A stretch of 64,000 nucleotides of DNA, taken from NCBI GenBank assembly GCA_903813345.2, contig CAIIXF020000001.1:42251366-42315365 (forward strand). The letters are read 5' to 3'. Each line of letters starts with the position of its first letter. The stretch's first letter is position 1. Shown here piece by piece: positions 11,800 to 24,300 of this stretch. A program made the position numbers and the translations under genes. This DNA comes from Owenia fusiformis. Lineage: Eukaryota; Annelida; Polychaeta; Sabellida; Oweniidae. The notes under the pieces are model-generated. The model did no database searches. It saw only the letters and a program-made list of their open reading frames with translations, and had not been told where the DNA came from.

Positions 11800-13640
11800 A
11801 TGCAAACACTCTATATGTGGATGCCTTACAAATAACAACAGATCACTCTGCAACCTATCGTCAAATATCTAGTTAAAAGTACATGTGCATCTTTCCTTAC
11901 ACAAGCAAGACACTACCTTGAATAGCAATGATGCAGTTTTCAATCTTACTACACTTATTCTCTGGGCCTACATATATCTGCTACATGTACTAACTGACCT
12001 TACAAAATCATAACAATCTGGTATGCCATCTATCTTCAACTATGTTCAAATCAGGCTCAAAAGTAACAATGCCTGTTCCACTTCAAATCCTATCATAACC
12101 CATATATTTCACAGGTAATTAAATTGAGATGCTATACAGATCCTAAAATAATGCTCAAAAAGTGGTGAATACATGTCACAGAAACAGAAATTGAAGTGGC
12201 AGATTGAACTTTAATATCTATCTAGCGAGAAAATCACATGTTAAACTTAAGCTGCTGAAACTGAAAATATCCTTCACATCAAAGTAATCTTACCCTAATA
12301 AAATATCATTGCTAGCTTCATGCAAATGTGTATCCTAAAATAACTATCCTAACTGGACTTTTAGTCCACCATTTTAGCCAATCTAACCGCACAATTAAAA
12401 TTCAATCTAATCCTCCATCTTGTTAATCATAGCCTCTGCTGACCAACCCATAAATTCCAATATTCTATTGGCTACTAACAGACAATGACCTTGACCTTAG
12501 AGCTGCAGGGCCTTCAAACTATTCTGCAAGGAGTTCTTGCCACCAAATTCAAAAGTTGGAAAAGTTCAATTGAACTTTATAAATCTTACAAAATAAACTA
12601 AAATGCAATTAATGACCCTACAAAATATTTGTAATAATAGAAAGTGACCATAAATAATAAAAGTAACAACGAGGGTTGTTACATAAGCAACCATATATAC
12701 TAGTAGTAAGGCCAGACGTGTAAAACTGACTAGAATTAAATATAATTAAATACAATCAGTGTTTTTGGTATAACATGTATAAGGGAGGGGTTGTAGTAAA
12801 TATATAGGAAACTCCAATAAGCCAGTGGAAGCCAGAAAGTGGAAGCCAAAAAGCAGGCTTTGAGCTTTAAAGGGGCAATAAGGACTGTAGAGAAAATAGG
12901 AAAGTTTTTCTGAGCTATCAAGGCAACATTTGGTTTAACATCTTCTTTGACATACCTTTTTCTTATAATGTATGGATAAATTATCAATTTCAGCATTAAT
13001 AAGTGTAAATTCAGTTCAAAGCTTCAAAAAGGGGACTTCCACTTATATATTTTTTAAGATCCACCATGTTTCAAGAGGAATATCAGCTAAAATAATGTTT
13101 ATCTAGGGGGTTTCTTTGTAGATAATAAAAATACATGTTAGTCTTGATGAAATATCCAAACTTAATTATATTTTGACACTGGTCCATGATCGTTGAATGA
13201 CCCCTCTGCACTAATTATTGCACCTTTAAAGAGGCTTTTATGGGCCTGTCGGGACCCAGTGACCCCTGCTCTTATTGAAGTTTCTCCAACCAAACTGGCG
13301 GTGAAAAATCACATAAACAGGTCATGGGACTTAAATTTGGGAGCGGGAGATAAAGCCCAATTACAGCAAATTGTCTGAGAGGGAGCTTTATTGTCTAAGC
13401 GGGGGTTATTGCCTGTATGGATTAAGACTGAATCAGTTCAACGTTCCAGCTGATCAAAAAGACAATAGAAACTTTATATAATCCAAATCAACAGTCCTTT
13501 GGCAATAAATCCCCTAAACAGTTTTAATTGAGTGTTTATACATATTATACACGCTAACTGAGTTAAAAAAATAAAAGAAACTGCAGTGGTTAATTAAAGT
13601 CAAAAACCTGTCAAAATTACAATAAAATCAATTCAATTAC
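11800..13640. other. No recognisable feature
   Basis: AT-rich sequence without coding similarity or clear repeats. Open frames of 60-90 codons are within chance expectation for this composition. Confidence 0.5.
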
Positions 13641-13647
13641 CTTCCCC

Positions 13648-13725
13648 AACTTGTTCACTAGCCTTGCCCAAGTCGGTATTTTTTTTACTTATCTGATCTT
13701 GAATTATTACCGCCTTGTGCAATCT
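13648..13725. repeat. Outer inverted-repeat arm, partner 15066-15142
   Basis: AGCCTTGCCCAAGTCGGT and the flanking ~75 bp are the imperfect complement of 15066-15142. The mariner-like element 14156-15065 lies directly against the inner edge of the second arm, so it may have inserted into this older element. Confidence 0.6.
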
Positions 13726-14155
13726 AATACATCTCCGCTGTTATTATGCTGAAATATTCAACGGTTTCGAGATTTCCATAATACCAACGCTATCGGGGGT
13801 ATCGCGAAACCTTATTGATTGACAGATATCGCGTGGACATGACGTGTGACTTCAGGCTGAATGACCAATCAAAATGTTTTCAGGTTGAGATTCATAAACA
13901 AAACAAACTTCCCATCTACGACTTGAAATTCAATGATCTGATTGAGTGTTTCGTTATATTTATCTGATAAAATATTGGTATTTTCATAATGAATTTGTGA
14001 ATTCGTGCAAGATTTGTTCGTGAAAAGTCCCGGTGAAAAGTGTACTTGTTTTTGACCGTGCATAATAATGAGCTAACGCTTCAGGGCCGTCGTTGATTGG
14101 TCAAATTTTACCGACATGAACAAACTGTCGGTAAAACACGTGGCTTTCTCTTTGG

Positions 14156-15065
14156 TACAGGGTGTTCAAAAAAGACGCAACCCAAACAAATCACTATATC
14201 TTGAAAAATACTTGTTCAATTATGTTCAATTTTTCAGGAAAAAAAGAAGAGACTGTGTATGTATAGCTCATGTAGATGGTTAGTTGTAAAACATGATGCC
14301 TTGGACACCTGCTTAAGAGAAAGTTGTACTGGGAAAATTCAGTCAGGGGTGACTGCAACCGCAAAAAAACTAAATAACTTCCCAACCATAGTGTTTTGGC
14401 TCTTCAAATTTGGCACAAATCATCTTCATTCACTGTATGGTAAATCTGTGAAGTGAAATCAAAATCACATAAGGGACTTTACAGTTATGGTCGAAATGCT
14501 TTCAAATCACAGTCAAACGCCCTGGTTCAGGCAGACTTCAGGAGGCATTTTGACCATGACCGTAAAGTCTCTGATGTGATTTTAATGAAACTCCACAAAT
14601 TCATCACACATTGAATAAGAATAATTTGTGCCAAATCTGAAGTGCCAAAACACTATGATTAGAAAGTTGTTTGGTTTTATTGCTGTTGCAGTCCCCTCTG
14701 ACTGCGTTTTTCGCATTTTCCTAGTACAACTGTCTTTTGGGCAGGTGTCCAAGGCATCATGTTTCACAACTTACTAACAACAGGAGCTATACATACACAG
14801 TATCTTCTTTCTTTTCCTGAAAAAATGAACATAATTGAATAAGTATTTTCCAAGATATAGTGATTTTCCATTCGGGTTTTTCGTATTTTCCCTGTACAAC
14901 CGCCTTTTGAGCAGGTGTCCAAGGCATCATGTTTTACAACTAATTAACAACAGGAGCTATACATACACAGTCTCTTCTTTCCTTCCTGAAAATATGAACA
15001 TAATTGAACAAGTATTTTCAAGATATAGCAATTTATTTGGGTTGCGTTTTTTTGAACACCCTGTA
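14156..15065. mobile_element. Mariner-like element with repeated arms
   Basis: Starts TACAGGGTGTTCAAAAAA and ends with the complement TTTTTTGAACACCCTGTA, with TA at each end as for Tc1/mariner target sites. The subterminal sequence around GGTGTCCAAGGCATCATGTT occurs three times: complementary near 14280, then twice in the other orientation (about 14745 and 14912). The centre near 14500 is palindromic. No transposase is recognisable. Confidence 0.8.
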
Positions 15066-15142
15066 CAAGCCGGTCATAATAGAAATCAAGATAAGTAAAA
15101 GAGACCGACTCGGGCAAGGCTACTTGTTCACCTAAGTTGGTA
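15066..15142. repeat. Outer inverted-repeat arm, partner 13648-13725
   Basis: Reverse complement (imperfect) of 13648-13725, including ACCGACTCGGGCAAGGCTAC. Confidence 0.6.
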
Positions 15143-15161
15143 TATCTGTGTGTATTACCAC

Positions 15162-16142
15162 GGGGTACCATCGAATAATTTTGGCAACGTAACGGAGAAC
15201 GACATTTTACTAAGAAATGGCAATAATTTAGCACAATATATTTTTTAACTAGAGTTCTATTTTGATTTTGACAAAAGTAAGTATTCCATGCAATGGCTAT
15301 TTCATTCATGAGTTTGTAGGAATTCTGTTGGAACCCAGTTCTGATCAAGTACAAAGTTATTGAAATCGGCGCAGTCGGACTTTACTTCGAAAGATGGTTT
15401 TTCGATTATAACTTTTTACAACATTTAAGTATAGACTTTTGAAAAAAGTACAGAATAGTCCTTATACTATTGAATAATTCTGTTATTTCTGATTCACACG
15501 ACTCTGATTTGTTTAATTTAAAAAAAAGTTTTAAAAAGATTACTTAGGAACGTAACCGGAGCTGGGAACGTAACCGGAGCAGATCAGTTGAATTATATAA
15601 TTTAAAAAAATAAAATATATGATTTAAAGCATATATATTAATAAATACGCATTCGAACAATCCCGTATGTTTTTAAATTAGTATATGTGCTTTAAATCAT
15701 ATATTTAAATTTTTTGATTAAGTAATTCATTCAACTGATCTGCTCCGGTTACGTTCCTAAGTAATATTTTTCAAACTTTTTTTTTAATTAAACAAATCAG
15801 AGTCGTGTGAATCAGAAATAACAGAATTATTCAAAAGTATAAGGACTATTCTGTACTTTTTTCAAAAGTCTATACTTAAATGTTGTGAAAAGTTATAATC
15901 GAAAAACCATCTTTCGGAGTAAAGTCCGTCTGCGCCGATTTCAATAACTTCGTACTTGATCAGAACTGGGTTCCAACAGAATTCCTACAAACTCATGAAT
16001 GAAATAGTTATTGCATGGAATACTTACTTTTGTCAAAATCAAAATAGAACTCTAGTTAAAAAATATATTGTGCTAAATTATTGCCATTTCTTAGTAAAAT
16101 GTCGTTCTCCGGTACGTTGCCAAAATTATTCGATTGTACCCC
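15162..16142. mobile_element. ~980-bp palindromic foldback element
   Basis: Arms of about 480 bp (15162-15640 and 15664-16142) are complementary with few differences. Outer ends are GGGGTACCATCG and CGATTGTACCCC, and the centre is an AT-rich stretch near 15652. The left arm has a short tandem duplication of GGAACGTAACCGGAGC that the right arm has only once. Minus- and plus-strand open frames of 136 and 140 codons encode the same peptide because they read the two arms. They have no recognised homology. Confidence 0.85.
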
Positions 16143-16297
16143 TTGATTACATACCCAGCGAAGCATTTGTATTGAAGTCAATGGAGCTGAGGGTTGGCTA
16201 TATATTCCTGTATAGCCGCCAAACCTTTTACCATGACAATCTTATGACGTCATCGGGACGTCATGTTTCATTTCTTCCTACTTTCACTCGCACACAG

Positions 16298-16930
16298 CAC
16301 CCTTGGTATACGCAGCTAACGAAAATTGACCGGTACGGGTCAAAAGCTGGACCGGTACGGGTTAAGGGTTTTATTTGAATTTAAAATAGCCATAACTTGC
16401 TCAATATTGACTTCCTCGTGTCTAATTTGAAATATATGATGCCTCCCGATGCTTTTAAGTACCCCAATTTTTTACAGATTTTTAAACGGACCAAAACTCT
16501 CTAAATGCGCATTTATGCTCTTTTCTCTCGAGAACGACTGTCTCATTTTCACGATAACTTTTGTTTAGTACTTCTAACATATAAGATCTATTTTTCCCCA
16601 TCAAGGTATGATGAAAATGACATGCTATTTACATCTTGTGAGTTTCAATGACGTGCGTTTGATTTTATAAAAAATGCCAAACTTTGTGACAAAGAATTTC
16701 ATCCTGCTTGCAGAGAGAAGACGGACCGGTTCGGGGCAATCTGCTTGCAGCGAGAAGACGGACCGGTTCGGGGCAATAGCTGATGAAATTCTTTGTCACA
16801 AAGTTTGGCATTTTTTATAAAATCAAACGCGCGTCATTGAAACTCACAAGATGTAAATAGCGTTAACCCGTACCGGTCCAGCTTTTGACCCGTACCGGTC
16901 AATTTTCGTTAGCTGCGTATACCAAGGGTG
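16298..16930. mobile_element. 633-bp foldback element with 5-bp target duplication
   Basis: Termini are CACCCTTGGTATACGCAGC and its complement. The flanking CACAG at 16293-16297 is repeated at 16931-16935. The other arm of the host element, near 18950-18965, shows the uninterrupted sequence, so the insertion site and 5-bp duplication are directly visible. Long inner arms surround a 37-bp tandem duplication (16704-16777) containing GACGGACCGGTTCGGGGCAA. No coding content. Confidence 0.9.
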
Positions 16931-16954
16931 CACAGACACGTGGCGTCATTGATA

Positions 16955-17103
16955 TAGCCATGATATAAAAGTATGTAATACAACAGTTATGTCCGTATCA
17001 TTGAATATATGCCTTCGGTCTGTCGTAATATAACCCTCGCAATCTCGGGCTATATTGGTGACAGACCTTAGGCATATATTCAATGATAGGGACATAACTG
17101 CTA
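16955..17103. repeat. Palindromic arm, partner 18014-18164
   Basis: The arm is itself a palindrome: TATCATTGAATATATGCCTT pairs with its complement ~70 bp later. The whole ~150-bp block recurs inverted at 18014-18164, giving a palindrome of palindromes around a ~900-bp centre. Confidence 0.85.
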
Positions 17104-18013
17104 ATTATATAAATATCCAGTTTTGAGTTGCATTTCTGAATGTTTTTTCGGCCCCTGAAATCGAAAAGCGGGCCTAAAAGTGGGCCTAAAATGAAAAAAA
17201 TAAGGCCTTAGAAGGCCCAATAATGACCAAAAGGCCGCCATAGACGTCCGGCCTGTTTCAATGCAATAGAGAGAGTCCCAGACAAGACAGAATTACTGAA
17301 CTAAAAACAGCTGATCTCAACAAGTCTTGGATAAAGTAAACAAACCCAGTGAAGTTTGGCTATCCCTTGAATGAAAGTTTACAGCGCAATTGTTAACATG
17401 AAACTGACCAGTTTTATAACATATACGCTGTCATTACACAATTATGGCATAATATATATAAATATAATTAATTATAGTAACATGAGAAAATCAAGTTAGG
17501 ACCCAATTCAATAGATCTTGAATGAATGACATTGGCACTCTCAATTTTAGTCCAGGGCAGCTGACTGTCTATATCAACAACCCTTTTGCAAAATCTTAAA
17601 GAGTTCTACATATATTAAATACAACACTAAATTAGAGTAACTACAAAAAGTAGGTAAGTGCAAAAGTGAAACAAAGTGACAATCCTTCAAGGCAATCCCA
17701 TTACCATGCTCAAAGTAACCTGAATGATCGCCACAGAAGTTCCATCAGAAATTCACCATGAGTGACATTCGAGCAAAGCGTTACCTTTTGGTATGTATTC
17801 GCCATCAGCGATGTCAATAATGATCAGCAATGTCAACATATGTCTAGTTCTACGATCTGCTGGATCTATTTTGACAGTTTTGCTTAAATAGCAAGATATT
17901 TTAACAAAATGACAGTTTCTACACTGAATAAAAAACATTTTCCCGGGAATATTTAAATCGCGAGATACGCAGCGAGAAATATACATATTTATCCCATACT
18001 TTCCCGTGTTACT
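17104..18013. other. Centre between palindromic arms
   Basis: About 900 bp of AT-rich DNA with no coding similarity. A minus-strand 77-codon frame at 17753-17986 has no recognisable motif. Confidence 0.5.
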
Positions 18014-18164
18014 TAGCAGTTATGTCCCTATCATTGAATATATGCCTAAAGTCTGTCACCAATATAGCCCGAGCTTGCGAGGGTTATATTACGACAGACC
18101 GAAGGCATATATTCAATGATACGAACATAACTGTTGTATTACATATACTTTTATATTATGGCTA
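18014..18164. repeat. Palindromic arm, partner 16955-17103
   Basis: Inverted copy of 16955-17103 with a few substitutions and a two-base length difference. Confidence 0.85.
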
Positions 18165-18958
18165 CGTTCAGTCGAAATGTTGAGACATGCGCAGAGCTCT
18201 ATTTAGTGATATTTTCATTTCAAATATGGCGGCCAATTCGATGTCTGACACCCTTACAAAGAATCTAGGCAGAGTGCATTTTTACCTCCTGTGAAGTAAC
18301 AAGTGGAATTTAGTAGTTGTTTTGTGTTTTATTATCATTCTGCATCGTAATTCTATGTGATGTGGTGTTAAAATGTCAGCAGAAATACATATCCATACGA
18401 TAATCGAGTGAATCAGATAACAGATTTTTCGAAAACCCGTCTCGTGCTAAGAGTGTAAAAACTTGTATTAACATGCTCAAAAGTGCCAATGAGCACATCA
18501 ATGTCAAGCTAAATCAATGTTGTGTCTAAAACAGGTACCTGATCTACTCAAAACAGCTGGTCATTCACGTATACACGCTTAGCAAACACGGCGAAATGAT
18601 CTGAATCTTGGAATTTCGTTCGAGAGCTAGTAATGTTTGCTCCGGTCTCCGTCATAAGTGTTCAGCAGACTTCACGAATGCTCAGGAGAAAATCATCAAC
18701 CAATAACGTTTAAAAATCAATTTTGCGCATGCGCCTTACAACGGTAAAGAAATTCGTATTTATAAACGAACCAATTTGAGATAACCCGATATCAGTCGGA
18801 GAAATCTGACGATCTACGAATGAGGTAAGGCTCTAGTTCGAAAGACAATCGTATCAACTTGAACAAAAGTTGAGATTTGACGAAAATTTTTAACATGCGC
18901 AGAAGTCCCATTTTCGTTGTACCATATTGACTGCGTTTTATCAATGACGCCACGTGTC
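18165..18958. other. Less AT-rich segment with GCGCATGCGC site
   Basis: This segment contains a perfect NRF1-type palindrome GCGCATGCGC at 18725-18734, two CATGCGCAG half-sites, and an ATGGCGGCC start followed by only about 20 codons. These resemble a CpG-type animal promoter, but no exon or splice donor follows and the region lies inside a foldback element. I treat it as unassigned. Confidence 0.35.
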
Positions 18959-19111
18959 TGTGTGCGAGTGAAAGTAGAAAGAAATGAAACATGACGTCCC
19001 GATGACGTCATAAGATTGTCATGGTAAAAGGTTTGGCGGCTATACAGGAATATATAGCCGACCTTCAGTTCCATTGACTTCAATACAAATGCTTCGCTGG
19101 GTATGTTATAC

Positions 19112-19201
19112 AGGTACATTAAACCAGTTTGTAAAAACTTATATTTTCATCAGCGGGCAGATATAGCTTTACGTCCCGCTCCGAGCGGGCAGATATAGTA
19201 T
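19112..19201. repeat. Dispersed repeat, partner 34015-34104
   Basis: About 90 bp nearly identical to 34015-34104, including TTATATTTTCATCAGCGGGC and a short palindrome CGGGCAGATATAG...GCGGGCAGATATAG. It adjoins foldback elements in both places. Confidence 0.8.
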
Positions 19202-19499
19202 ATCTGCCACTTGGTAAAAAAGTAAAAATAATATAGAATAAAATGTTTAATATACTGCTAAATAAGTTGCATTAAGAGAGAATCGTAGAGAATATTTTTT
19301 CCTGTATAATAGGCAGTTATTTCTTTTATTATAACGGAAAAAAATATAATACGTATTTTTAAGAATTATTTTTGATTTAATAATATTATTCGTGTATTAT
19401 TTAAAGGGAACAACATATAATGCCAAATAATATAGAATAATATTCCTGTCAGGAGCAAATAATATGTTGGCATTTGCAATCAAAAACCTATTATACACG

Positions 19500-20062
19500 G
19501 TTATTTTCGAGCCGTTAATCCCTAATTATTCAATTCCTATGAAATGAGTTTCATTCATATTGATAATTAATCTGTTTGTTAGGGTTAATGGATTAATCTC
19601 TACAGCTGATGGCTCTTAATTCCACAAAAAATAATTTGCAAAATAAGTTTTTACATACATATTTGATTGTATAATGTCCCTCATGCTATGATTAACATTG
19701 TGTTAAATTTTTGATTCAATCAATTTATTCATTGTAAAGTTAATTTTTGAATTTTTAATTAATTTGTTTTCCTCACATTTTTAATCCATTGTTTCTCTGT
19801 CACAACATCAAGTTTATAGCAAACAACATTTAAATCCATCCCCTCTTACACAGGTACAAACAACCACCTGTATTCACTTTGCCAACCGGAAAAACAGTCA
19901 TGACAGGGAACTGCTCAATATTCAATAAACACATTACGCATTTTATACAGACCCGTAGCTGAGGACCCCCTCCCCGTGGCCAACAGTTCTGTCAAAATCA
20001 TGTAGTTTTTCACCATTCACATACATGTATTGACATTCCAGAGCAATATAATAAGTCAAACT
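19500..20062. repeat. AT-rich ~0.5-kb repeat family, copy 1
   Basis: A unit of roughly 550 bp recognised by TATGATTAACATTGTGTTAA, TTACACAGGTACAAACAACC and a distal TATACAGACCCGTAGCTGAG. Copy 2 follows directly in tandem. Copies 3 and 4 are at 31772-32550. No coding capacity. Confidence 0.8.
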
Positions 20063-20279
20063 TTAATCCCTAATTATTCAATTTCCATGATTAGAGTTTT
20101 GTTCACACTGATAAATAATCTGTTTGTTTGAGTTAGTGGATTAATTTCCACAGCCAATGGTTCTAATTTCAACTGAAAAATAAATTGCAAATTAAGTTTT
20201 TCATATTTATTTGATTGTAATATCCCTTATGTTATGATTAACATTGTGTTAAAATTTGGATTTAATTGATTGACTCAAC
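20063..20279. repeat. AT-rich repeat family, copy 2, left half
   Basis: Starts as copy 1 does and stops abruptly at GACTCAAC, where the 7.6-kb element begins. The other half resumes at 27911. The intact order is seen in copy 3 (about 31919-31945). Confidence 0.85.
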
Positions 20280-20672
20280 CACTGTTCCACAACTGGATGA
20301 CTCTAACTGCAGTTAGCTTCATTCAAGATGGTGGACAAAATTCGTTCGTTTTCGATAAATCTCCAATTACAGCCAAACCAAGCTGAATCTTGATCCCAAA
20401 AGTTTCGCCATGCAAACTAATAAAGATATGATTGTAAACAACCACAAATAAAGGCTCACGCACCCGCGATATTAGAGAAATTGAAAGAAAACGGCTTCAC
20501 TTAGAATGACTCTAACTGAAGTTAGTGATGACGTAGGAATGAAGCTAACTGAAACGGGGAATGCAGCTAACTCAATGGGATGAATATATGGACGGCCCTG
20601 TCTGTTGTTATAAGATATCTAAATGTTATTGACTGTTGTTATTGGTTGTAGCCATTTGTATTTTGACATGGA

Positions 20673-20966
20673 GTGAGTTTCTATTCAATCCCATGGCCGG
20701 TGATCGTAGAAATTGTCAATGTTTTGCTAGTCAAGCAAGAATGGTCTACACGACCTGTAATTAAAAAACGCCACCAAGGAACATTGCAGTATTCTTATTT
20801 TAGGTTTACTGAAGACAGATACAGAGACCAGACTCCACCGGATAGGAAAGCGTTAAAGGATGACATAATTTTGTATTTCAGGATCCATCTCAATGCCATA
20901 ATCCACGGCGCCAAACTGTGTTTGTTTATCAACCAAAACACCACCAAACCCATATCAAACCTATAA
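20673..20966 (+). other. Unrecognised 97-codon open frame
   Basis: Starts ATGGAG-adjacent inside the left part of the 7.6-kb element. It contains the basic segment IKKRHQGTLQYSYFRFTEDR. I recognise no family. It might be a fragment of the element's own protein, but chance is equally likely. Confidence 0.2.
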
Positions 20967-21395
20967 AACTATACATCAAAATGTAGCCACAAACCCCCGC
21001 TACAAAATGAAACAATTTACAATGTTACCTGACAAGGAACATTGTCAACAGAATCAATTATTGCACGAAATCACAGTTCGAAGACACCAAAAATGGAACA
21101 TTATCGTCGAATTCGTGTTCTTACCAACAACCTCCAACACTAAAACACGAGCGAAATGTTCTACAAAGCCTAACTAATAAGATGTAACAAATTTCATCTG
21201 AATTGACGCACCACAACGGAAACTATAAAAGATACAAAACAGACAAGAAACACAAATTTCCGAGCAAATCGTTCACTTTACAGGCATTTCCAAAAACCGG
21301 AAGCTTGTTCTCTAACGTCCGCGCAATATTATATAAAGAGAAGCGGCGAACTAAACTGCCGCATACTGAGACAAGAACAACAAGAAACTACCTCT

Positions 21396-24300
21396 AGTAG
21401 ATGGGTTAACTACATTTGGACTTCATTGTATGATGCAAATGTCCCCTTTGGCATGGAAGTACCTTAGGGCAATAGAAATAAATTTATCCAAAGACACAAG
21501 CTAGATGGCGCTTTATATTGGAAATATACACATTTTTCAAAATGGCCGCCAAAAATTCATCAGAGACAATATCTTTGATTCTGTACATGCTACAATTAAA
21601 AGATTGGTGTCAAAAAATACAGCGATGTAGTCATAGAATCTATTTTATTAGATCTTGAGCCTTGAAAATTAAGAACTTCCACTTTATATTCAAAATATAG
21701 GCGTTTTTTCAAAATGACTGCCAGAAATATAACAAAGAAGATATCTTGACTTACGAATACTTACAAATTAAGATATCTTACCTTACAAAATGTCCCCTTT
21801 GGCATGGACATACCTTAGGGCAAAAGAAACAAATTTATCCAAAGACACAAGGTAGATGGCGCTTTATATTGGAAATATACACATTTTTCAAAATGGCCGC
21901 CAAAAATACATCAGAGACAAAAGTTTTGCTTCTGTGCATGCTACAATTATAAGAGTGGTGTCAAAAAACACATTAATGTAGTTGTAGAATCTATTTAATT
22001 AGGTTTCAAGTCTTGTAAATTCAGCACTTGCACTTTATATTTATATTCAAAATATATGCATTTTTCAAAATGGATGCCAGAAATAAAACAAAGAAGATAT
22101 CTTCGCTTCTAAGCATCCTACAATAATAAGAGTGGTGTCAGAGTATACATAATATTGGGTTGTAGAATCCATTTAAATAGGTCTTTCATAATAAGAATTT
22201 TCACTTTAAAGGAAATTATGCGCTTTTAAAAATGGCCACCAGAAATATAACAATGATACGATTGGTGTCAACATTTTATATTTATGGGGTAGGAGAATCA
22301 ATTTTTTATGAAGTCTGGTGAGATTATAGTTTTCACTTTATATTAGAAATATATGCAGCTGAAAATATAACAAAGCTTGTATCTTTGCTAACAAAGATTG
22401 TACCTTTGCTAACAAAGATTGTATCTTTGCTAACAAAAATTGTATCTTTGCTAAAAGTCTCTTTACTTCTGGGCATAATATTTCATAAAATTGGCTTCAA
22501 AATCTACATTTTTGGGAATGTAAAATCTATTTAATTACGCAGATGCAAGTAGGTAGTTATTATTTTCCCCACCATGTGGTTAATTCGGGTGAAATAACAT
22601 TGCAGAGTATTACAAAGTTCCCTTAAACTTGAATATTATTTGGTGGTTCACATTTCATATTATTAGTTTGTATCTGATAGTTGTACAAATTAAAATATCT
22701 CCAGTTAAAGAAAATATTATCTGCACAACACAAGAAAGGATATTTCACTTTTTGTGTTTTACAACATGGGGACTAATGGGAATCTCCCTGACCTAAATGT
22801 CACATTTTGAAGAAAATTTAATTTTAAAGTCGATGGACTCATTTCAAAACCACATTTCTTGATGTCTTTTTTTATGACGATTCCAAATTCAACATCAGTT
22901 AGACTGAATTTTGAATGACAAAAATAAAGATTGTTACTACTCGCATCTAGCAAATTGGATTATGAGCCTTAAAAATAATCGCTTCCGGCTTAACACAGCA
23001 AATGTGTATTTATCTTTCAATCTTCATTTTACTCAAATTCACAAGAAAGACAACTTCCAATAATCATGCATCTGCAATGGGAGTGCAACTTTAGTTGTTG
23101 CAATGCAACATACATAACAGAGAAATGTGATAGATAGAAACCACGCAGGACAGACATACATATGTACATATAGTTAGAAATGGCCAGAAACCTTCTGGCG
23201 AGAGAAAGTCTTGAAGATCGGGATAGATTTCAAGGGCTGCATATTATGACAGTAATGCAGAACCCTCTTCATGGACGATGTCTCTGTTTTCCGAGTCTTC
23301 CACTAATCCAACCAACAAACTATTAAGCTTGTTGATTGGCAACCATTTTGAAAAAGACATGTATGTACACACACACAGCACTGAATATTGTCATATTGAG
23401 AAAAATATTCTTATTTTCTCATTTCAACATTTAAGAGATTAAGATTTTAAGATTTTAATCGGCAATATGTCTTTCACCATGAGTACTTCTACTATAAATA
23501 CAGTGTTTATTATTAAAACAATGTGTTTTATTCCAAGTGAAGTCCCCATGATTGTAAAATATGAATACAACTTTCTGGAAAATTATGGATTATTATTATA
23601 TTATTGGCACTTTTAAAATGTTAAGCTTATTTTGTAAAAAGATGATCTTGTTTTTCTCAATTAAAACATATCAAAAGTTGTCTCACTTTATATCAACAAT
23701 TACTTAAAAGGGGACGGTATTTGAAATGCACTGAAGTTGAAAACCACATCCCCCATGCTATCCATTGTTTTCAGCATAGTTTCTGTCATCGCTAATTTAT
23801 ATTCAAAACTACACTTTCGAACTATTCTACTTTTGAATAAGTTTAAGAGCCTTTGTTAGATCTATTTTTTGTAATATTTTCCACAGCCATTAGAAAAAGG
23901 CATACATTTTCAATAAAAAGTGAAAATGTTTGTTAAGTAATAGACATACAGTACAATGTCAGAATTTCCGCTGATTTAAACATTTTGGTGACCATTAAGT
24001 CAATGCTAAAAATTATATTTAGACAATAAAAAATTGAGATCTAACTTAATATAATGTAACCATACCTTGACGACATATATAGTAAGTAATAGCTAATCAG
24101 CTCCTTCTCTGGGACATTTTGAATTTTCTGAGGCATTAATCATAAAATTAACACCATCTTCAATTTAATTGAGTACACATGGCCAAACTTCGAAGGATTC
24201 TGACAATAATTGCAAAATCATACATAAGATAAACAATGAACTGACAGACTGACGGACGGAGGGCTTCACTATATCCCCACTGAACTATATCCCCACTAAA

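Larger units (their letters stand above)
16149..19106. mobile_element. Composite element with 149-bp terminal inverted repeats
   Basis: 16149-16297 and 18959-19106 are near-identical reverse complements beginning ACATACCCAGCGAAGC and containing TATGACGTCATCGGGACGTC. The interior holds two further inverted structures (16298-16930 and 16955-18164). The shared left-arm sequence continues past the inner insertion. No transposase recognised. Confidence 0.8.

Noticed and set aside
14944-16378. Two similar open frames of 136 and 140 codons on opposite strands
   Set aside because: They are the two arms of one palindrome read in each direction, so the similarity is a consequence of the inverted repeat.
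18224-18290. ATGGCGGCC start as a first coding exon
   Set aside because: A stop follows after about 20 codons and no splice donor is placed before it. The motif is frequent in repeats here (ATGGCCGCC at 21540, 21890, 24590).
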